Shown piece after piece: positions 55,441 to 64,000 of a stretch of DNA of 64,000 bases. This stretch comes from Micromonospora solifontis (GTDB lineage Bacteria > Actinomycetota > Actinomycetes > Mycobacteriales > Micromonosporaceae). Below the pieces are notes generated by a model. It was not told the DNA's origin. It saw nothing but the letters and a program-made list of their open reading frames with translations, and did not search any database. How positions within the stretch are numbered: position 1 is the stretch's first letter; each line of letters begins with the position of its first letter. Where the stretch lies: NCBI RefSeq assembly GCF_003725545.1, contig NZ_RJLN01000028.1, forward strand, positions 1-64,000, written 5' to 3'. The position numbers were made by a program, and so were the translations under genes.

Positions 55441-55567
55441 AGCGCCTGTCGAGCTGAGTCGTCTGCGACATCAGCCCGGGTGGCCCCGGCGACCGTCCGC
55501 CTGTCACCCGCGCCGGACAACGGCACGGCCGGCGTGAGTCGTTCACGACATCAGCTCCACAGGCGCT
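55441..55567. repeat. Element with 17-bp terminal inverted repeats and two GAGTCGT copies
   Basis: The ends AGCGCCTGTCGAGCTGA (55441-55457) and the complement of 55551-55567 match at 16 of 17 positions. Inside are GAGTCGT copy 3 (55454-55477) and copy 4 (55534-55558) in direct orientation, 80 bp apart. It lies between convergent trpA and NUDIX genes. It could be a small non-autonomous mobile element or a compound terminator. No target duplication is seen. Confidence 0.75.
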
Positions 55568-55675
55568 CTCCGGTCATCCTCCCGTCCCGTGGACGGCTGT
55601 TTCGGGCCGGGCGTCGCGGCGCGGGCGATGCGTCGGGGCGATGTTCGACAACGGGCCCGCACCGCCCGACCCGGG

Positions 55676-56311
55676 TCACCGCCGGCTGATGCCCCGCTCA
55701 GCGGCCCGCTCGCCAGCGGCCTGCTCGCCACCGGCGCGCTCGCCAGCGGCCCGCTGGCCGGGCGGCGTGCCGGTGCCCAGCGCCTCCGTCCCACCGGCCG
55801 GTTCCGTCCCGCCGACCGGTTCCGCCCCGGCCATCGGCGCTGTTCCGGCGGCCGGTAGCCGCGCCGCCGCCGCGCGCAGCACGCCGGACCGGCCGGCGAG
55901 GGCGTCGGCGAGGGCGGCCCGGGTGGTCGGGGTCTGCGCCGCCGGCAGCGCGTCCGGTGGATGCCAGTCGAGGTGGCAGCCGACCGCGGGGCCGGTGACC
56001 GGGGCGTCGGCGCGGACCCGGGCGCGGAAGACGTGGACCAGCACGTCCGGCAGCACGCCGCAGCGGCCGGCCGGGGGCGGGGGCGCGTCGGGCACGCCGA
56101 GCCGGTAGAGCCCGACCAGGTCGAGCAGGTCCACCTCCCAGCCGGTCTCCGCGCGGATCTCGCGGACGGCCGCCTCCGCCGGGCTCTCGTCGTGGCGCAG
56201 CCGCCCGCCCGGCAGCGCCCACCGCCGGCCCGCCCCGGCCTGCCGGCAGAGCAGCACCCGGCCGGCCTGGTCGACGACGACCGCGGCGACCGCCCAGCGC
56301 AACGCCCTCAT
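55676..56311 (-). CDS. NUDIX hydrolase with altered NUDIX box
   Basis: A 211-aa protein with an N-terminal NUDIX fold (about 1-135) and a repetitive Ala/Gly/Glu tail (about 155-211). The NUDIX box runs from Gly36 to Trp58 (GRLRHDE ... REIRAETGW). The first Glu of the usual EExG is Ala54, although Glu51 and Glu55 remain. Metal binding may be weakened, or the enzyme may use other ligands. Substrate unknown (nucleoside diphosphate derivative). The ATG at 56311 has TACGCT 8 nt upstream. Divergent from lgt. Confidence 0.83.
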   Translation of the reverse strand: MRALRWAVAAVVVDQAGRVLLCRQAGAGRRWALPGGRLRHDESPAEAAVREIRAETGWEVDLLDLVGLYRLGVPDAPPPPAGRCGVLPDVLVHVFRARVRADAPVTGPAVGCHLDWHPPDALPAAQTPTTRAALADALAGRSGVLRAAAARLPAAGTAPMAGAEPVGGTEPAGGTEALGTGTPPGQRAAGERAGGEQAAGERAAERGISRR

Positions 56312-56319
56312 GGACAAAG

Positions 56320-56325
56320 AGCGTA
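56320..56325 (-). promoter_or_regulatory. Probable -10 box of the NUDIX gene
   Basis: TACGCT on the minus strand ends 8 nt before the ATG at 56311, indicating a leaderless transcript. Confidence 0.5.
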
Positions 56326-56400
56326 CGACGGTGCAAACCGAGTGTCATTCCGGCGGCGATCCCGACCGGACCGGGGTGCCGCCGGCACGGTCCGCACAGG

Positions 56401-56406
56401 TACCGT
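56401..56406 (+). promoter_or_regulatory. Probable -10 box of lgt
   Basis: TACCGT lies 8 nt before the GTG at 56415 and supports that start over earlier in-frame codons. Confidence 0.5.
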
Positions 56407-56414
56407 GTGCACCC

Positions 56415-57560
56415 GTGACCCTCGCCCCGATGACCCCACTGGCGACCCTGCCCAGCCCCAGCACCGCCGTCTGGCAGCTCGGACCGGTTCCGATCCGGGC
56501 GTACGCGCTCTGCATCATCGTCGGCATCGTGCTGGCCAGCGTGGTGACCGAGCACCGGCTCCGGCAGCGCGGCGTCGCCCCCGGCGCGGTGCTCGACATC
56601 GCGGTCTGGGCGGTGCCGGCCGGCATCGTCGGCGCGCGGATCTACCACGTGATCACCTCGCCGGAGAAGTACTTCGGCGCGCACGGCGACTGGACCAAGG
56701 TGTTCTACATCTGGGAGGGCGGCCTGGGCATCTGGGGCGCCGTCGCCGGCGGCGCGCTCGGCGCCTGGGTCGCGGCCCGGCAACTCGGCATCCCGCTCAC
56801 CGCGGTGGCCGACGCGCTGGCCCCCGGCCTGCCGCTGGCCCAGGCGGTCGGCCGCCTCGGCAACTGGTTCAACAACGAGCTGTACGGCGGCCGCACCGAC
56901 CTGCCGTGGGGCCTGCAGGTGCACGTGATGGACCCGGACAACCCCGGGCACGCGCTGCGCGACGACGCCGGCAACCCCGTCCTGCAGCCCGGGCTCTACC
57001 ACCCGACCTTCCTCTACGAGCTGCTGTGGAACGTCGGCGTCGCCGTTCTGGTCTACGTCGTCGACCGCCGGCTGCGCCTGGGCCGCGGGCGCGCCTTCGC
57101 GCTCTACGTGATGGGCTACACCGCGGGCCGGTTCTGGATCGAGCTGATGCGCACCGACGAGGCCAACCACATCCTCGGCCTGCGCCTCAACGTGTGGACC
57201 GCGCTGCTGGTCTTCCTCGGCGCGCTGGTCTACTTCGTGCGGGTCCGCGGGCCCCGGGAATACCTGGTTCCGGTCGGGACGCCGGCCGCCCCGGTCCCGC
57301 CCGCCGGCGGTGACCTCTCGCAGGTCGACCTCGCCGCCGGGGAGGCCGGCCCGCAGGCGGTCGCCCCGGAGGGCTACCGGGTGGTGACTGAGGAGCAGTT
57401 CCGCGCGTACCGGGAGACCGGGTTGGTCCCCGACGAGGAGCCGGCGCCCACCGAGGGCGCCGAAGCTCCGACGGACGCGGCCGGCACGCCGACCGAGGCG
57501 GACTCCGAGGCGGGTGCGGCCGACGGCGACCGTGCGCCGGCCGCCGACCGGGACAGCTGA
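56415..57560 (+). CDS. lgt: Prolipoprotein diacylglyceryl transferase Lgt
   Basis: Membrane enzyme that attaches diacylglycerol to the lipobox Cys of prolipoproteins; LspA (18.4 kb) acts next. It is 381 aa with seven helices. The signature GRLGNWFNNELYG is near residue 153, and GARIYH and YELLWN are also present. A 100-residue acidic, disordered C-terminal extension (Glu/Ala/Pro-rich) follows the last helix, as in other actinobacterial Lgt. GTG chosen from the -10 spacing and the conserved N-terminus. Confidence 0.94.
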   Translation: MTLAPMTPLATLPSPSTAVWQLGPVPIRAYALCIIVGIVLASVVTEHRLRQRGVAPGAVLDIAVWAVPAGIVGARIYHVITSPEKYFGAHGDWTKVFYIWEGGLGIWGAVAGGALGAWVAARQLGIPLTAVADALAPGLPLAQAVGRLGNWFNNELYGGRTDLPWGLQVHVMDPDNPGHALRDDAGNPVLQPGLYHPTFLYELLWNVGVAVLVYVVDRRLRLGRGRAFALYVMGYTAGRFWIELMRTDEANHILGLRLNVWTALLVFLGALVYFVRVRGPREYLVPVGTPAAPVPPAGGDLSQVDLAAGEAGPQAVAPEGYRVVTEEQFRAYRETGLVPDEEPAPTEGAEAPTDAAGTPTEADSEAGAADGDRAPAADRDS

Positions 57561-57571
57561 GCGGGGGAGCC

Positions 57572-58759
57572 ATGCGTACCGCGGTGGTGGTCGGCGCCGG
57601 ACTCGGCGGGCTGGCGGTGGCCGGGGTGCTGGCCCGCTCCGGCTGGCGGGTCACCCTCCTGGAACGGGCCGACCGGGTCCGTCCGGACCCGACCGCCGTC
57701 GTGCTCTGGCCCAACGGGGTACGCGCGCTGCGCGCCCTGGGGCTCGGCGCCGGGCTGGACGCCATCGCCACGCCGCTGACCGACGGCGGGGTACGCCGCC
57801 CGGACGGGCACTGGCTGGTGCAGCCCCGCCCGGCCCCGGCCGACCGGATGCCGGTCGTGGTGCACCGGGAGGACCTGCACGACGCGCTCATCGCCGGGCT
57901 GGGCGACCAGGTCGAGTTGCGTACCGGGGTGACCGTGCGGACCGCGCGGGCGGCCCCCGGGGAGCGCCCGACGGTCGGCGACGGCCGGCGCACCGTCGAG
58001 GCGGACCTGGTGGTCGCCGCCGACGGCATCGACAGCGAGATCCGGCGGCAGCTCGCCCCCGAGGCTCAGGTGGTCAGCTCCGGATGTGCCGCCTGGCGGG
58101 CGGTGATCCCCTGGTACCGGGTGCCCCGGCTCGCCGCCGAGCAGCAGGTGGGCGGCGAGATCCTCGGCGCCGGCTACCGCTTCGTGGCCGCCTCGCTGGG
58201 GGAGCGGGGCGCGGCCGGCGGGTCCAGCCGGGGCGGTGTCTACTGGGTGGCCACCGCGGCCGGTGCGCCCCGCCCGGAGCCGCCGGAGACCCAGCTGGCC
58301 CTGCTCAAGCGCTGGTACGCGGACTGGCCCGCACCGATCGCCGAGCTGCTCGACGCCACCGATCCGACGGCCCTGGTGCAGCAGGAGATCCGCGAGCTGC
58401 GACCACTGCCCCGCTCGTACGGCTTCCCGGCCGGCCCCGGCGGGGTGGTGCTGCTCGGCGACGCCGCGCATGCCATGCCGCCGCACCTCGGCCAGGGGGC
58501 GTGCCTCGCCTTCGAGGACGCGGCCACCCTGGCCGCGCTGCTCCGCGAGTCCCGGCTCCCCGACGCGGTGGCCGCGTACGACCGGCTGCGCCGGCCCCGC
58601 GCGGCGACGATGGTGCGGCAGACCCGCCGGATGTCCGCGGTGCTGCAGACCCGGGGCCGGCTCGCGCTGCGCGCCCGGGACGCCGCCCTCGGCACGATCA
58701 GCCCCCGGCTGCGCAGCACCGCGGCGGCGGCCGCCGCCTCCTGGCAGCCGCCGTCCTGA
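57572..58759 (+). CDS. FAD-dependent monooxygenase (PHBH type)
   Basis: A class A flavoprotein monooxygenase, 395 aa. The dinucleotide-binding GAGLGGLAVAG lies at residues 8-18, the DG motif in VVAADGIDSEIRR, and the FAD-ribityl GD motif in LLGDAAHAMPPHLGQGACLAFEDA. Related enzymes hydroxylate aromatic or polyketide substrates. GGGGGAG lies upstream of the ATG; lgt is only 11 bp away, so it is probably co-transcribed with it. The substrate cannot be told from sequence. Confidence 0.88.
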   Translation: MRTAVVVGAGLGGLAVAGVLARSGWRVTLLERADRVRPDPTAVVLWPNGVRALRALGLGAGLDAIATPLTDGGVRRPDGHWLVQPRPAPADRMPVVVHREDLHDALIAGLGDQVELRTGVTVRTARAAPGERPTVGDGRRTVEADLVVAADGIDSEIRRQLAPEAQVVSSGCAAWRAVIPWYRVPRLAAEQQVGGEILGAGYRFVAASLGERGAAGGSSRGGVYWVATAAGAPRPEPPETQLALLKRWYADWPAPIAELLDATDPTALVQQEIRELRPLPRSYGFPAGPGGVVLLGDAAHAMPPHLGQGACLAFEDAATLAALLRESRLPDAVAAYDRLRRPRAATMVRQTRRMSAVLQTRGRLALRARDAALGTISPRLRSTAAAAAASWQPPS

Positions 58760-58766
58760 CCCGAGG

Positions 58767-59609
58767 TCAGATCACGGCGGCGGGCTCGGCGATGCAGGCC
58801 GTGCCCACCCGGCGGAAGCCGACCCGCAGGTAGACCCGGGCGATCTCCTCGCTGCCGGCGGACAGGAAGATCAGGTCGGTGCCGGCGGCGCGCAGTTCGT
58901 GGGCGAGGGTGGCGGTCACCGCCGCGCCCAGGCCCCGGTGCCGGGCCGCCGGCAGGGTGGCCACCCCGGCGATCTCCGCGACGTCGTCGACCCGCATCGC
59001 CATCCCGCTGGCCAGCGCCCCGTCCGCGGGCGTGCCGGCGAGCACCGAGATGCGCCGGCCGTCGGCGATCCGGGCGGCCTCCTCCTCCAGCGCCACCACG
59101 TCCAGCCGGGCGACCGCCGCGTCCCGCTCGGCCGGACCGGCCTCGCCCCGCGCCGTGCCGCCGTGGGAGAAACCGACCGAGGCGACGGCCCGGCGGACCG
59201 CCACGTCGGCCGCGAAGCCGGGATCCGCCGGGTCGAGGACCCGCACCGGTGCGTCGCTGAGCGTCGCCGGGTCGGGCAGCCGCTCCGGGTCCAGCACCAT
59301 CAGCGGCGCCTCGAGCACGGACAGCCCCGCCGAGCGCGCCACGGCGAGCAGGTCCGGGGCGATCTCGTGCACCCACTCGAACGTCTCCGGCAGGCCCAGC
59401 TCCCGTTGCCGGGTCCGGACCGCGGTCACGTCGGCCAGCGAGGCCGGCTCGGTGGCGTCCGGAAGGGGGCGGGCGTAGAACGGCCAACCGGCACCGTCCC
59501 GGACGAAGAGCACCAGCGAGCCGTATTCCTCCGCACGGGCCGCATCCCTGGGCACCGCGTCGTAGAACCGTTCCAACCGGTCGAGCACGTCAGCGCGTAC
59601 GACATCCAC
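58767..59609 (-). CDS. GNAT-family N-acetyltransferase
   Basis: A 280-aa protein whose C-terminal half (about 125-270) is a GNAT fold. The acetyl-CoA-binding loop is AARHRGLGAAV, and LSAGSEEIARVYLRVGFRRVG covers the last strands. The N-terminal half looks like a second, degenerate GNAT-like domain, as in other two-domain actinobacterial members. Converges on the monooxygenase gene with 7 bp between. GTG start 6 nt after TAGTCT. Substrate unknown. Confidence 0.85.
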   Translation of the reverse strand: MDVVRADVLDRLERFYDAVPRDAARAEEYGSLVLFVRDGAGWPFYARPLPDATEPASLADVTAVRTRQRELGLPETFEWVHEIAPDLLAVARSAGLSVLEAPLMVLDPERLPDPATLSDAPVRVLDPADPGFAADVAVRRAVASVGFSHGGTARGEAGPAERDAAVARLDVVALEEEAARIADGRRISVLAGTPADGALASGMAMRVDDVAEIAGVATLPAARHRGLGAAVTATLAHELRAAGTDLIFLSAGSEEIARVYLRVGFRRVGTACIAEPAAVI

Positions 59610-59615
59610 CGCGCG

Positions 59616-59621
59616 AGACTA
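59616..59621 (-). promoter_or_regulatory. Probable -10 box of the GNAT gene
   Basis: TAGTCT on the minus strand ends 6 nt before the GTG at 59609, indicating a leaderless transcript. Confidence 0.55.
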
Positions 59622-59682
59622 CACGTCCCAGATTCTGGAAGTGTGATCAATCTGAACTGGCCTTGCGCCCGACGCCCTAACG

Positions 59683-59688
59683 TAGACT
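59683..59688 (+). promoter_or_regulatory. Possible -10 box of gltB
   Basis: TAGACT in a locally AT-richer stretch, 68 nt before the gltB GTG. TTGCGC (59663-59668) is a possible but closely spaced -35 (14 nt). Unlike its neighbours, gltB therefore has a leader and a ribosome site. Confidence 0.4.
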
Positions 59689-59756
59689 CAATAAAACCCA
59701 CGTAGGGCCGACGTCGTCCCGACCATGATCCAACCTGAGTGACGACAGGAGGCCCG

Positions 59757-64000
<4,244 letters not shown>

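Noticed and set aside
59725-59742. A five-codon mini-frame (Met-Ile-Gln-Pro-Glu) before gltB, considered as a leader peptide.
   Set aside because: It has no ribosome site and too few codons to judge. Gln and Glu are suggestive for a glutamate synthase, but chance is sufficient.

Overview
The window is a very GC-rich actinobacterial chromosome segment. Gene order (division and cell-wall cluster, then his, trp, lgt and gltB), frequent GTG and TTG starts, meso-DAP-type MurE and many leaderless genes point to Micromonosporaceae (Micromonospora or a close relative). That genus call is inferred from gene order and sequence style, not from a database match. No rRNA, tRNA, CRISPR array, transposase or phage gene was found.

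Region 1 (1-15.2 kb) is the dcw cluster, all on the + strand: ftsI (5' end cut by the window), murE, murF, mraY, ftsW, murG, murC, ftsQ, ftsZ, yggS, sepF, yggT, divIVA. It makes the lipid II precursors, flips and polymerises them, and builds the Z-ring and polar growth machinery. murD is missing from its usual place between mraY and ftsW, where a 50-bp perfect palindrome sits instead. ylmD is missing between ftsZ and yggS. Region 2 (15.2-24.2 kb) holds a membrane protein with an Ada-like Cys motif, a DUF167 protein, a cation/proton antiporter, a DksA/TraR zinc-finger protein, lspA, an RluD-type pseudouridine synthase, a ParA-like ATPase with an altered Walker A, and a LON-domain protein.

Region 3 (24.2-32.4 kb) is histidine biosynthesis: hisD-hisC-hisB-(56-aa membrane protein)-hisH-(107-aa membrane protein)-hisA/priA-ridA, then an ohrR-ohr peroxide-defence unit, a zinc-independent reductase, and hisF. 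Region 4 (32.4-48.2 kb) is an accessory block: a small winged-helix-like protein, a YczE/MocR divergent pair, LtrA, a long-chain acyl-CoA synthetase, a class I terpene synthase, a DinB-type protein, a heterodimeric ABC exporter with one degenerate ATP site, an ABC-2 efflux system with its TetR, and a MerR/aldo-keto reductase pair.

Region 5 (48.2-64 kb) is tryptophan and related metabolism: a nucleotidyltransferase domain fused in frame to hisI, then trpE, a Trp-region membrane protein, trpC, trpB and trpA; then a NUDIX protein, lgt, an FAD monooxygenase, a GNAT protein and gltB (3' end cut). trpF is absent, so HisA is probably the dual-substrate PriA.

Three kinds of non-coding structure recur. 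First, a -10-like hexamer lies 6-8 nt before the start codon of about a dozen genes, implying leaderless mRNAs. Second, an approximately 55-bp element with the invariant core GAGCCCCGCAGTCGCGA occurs three times at operon junctions. Third, a roughly 25-bp GAGTCGT dyad element occurs four times, in pairs, between convergent genes.
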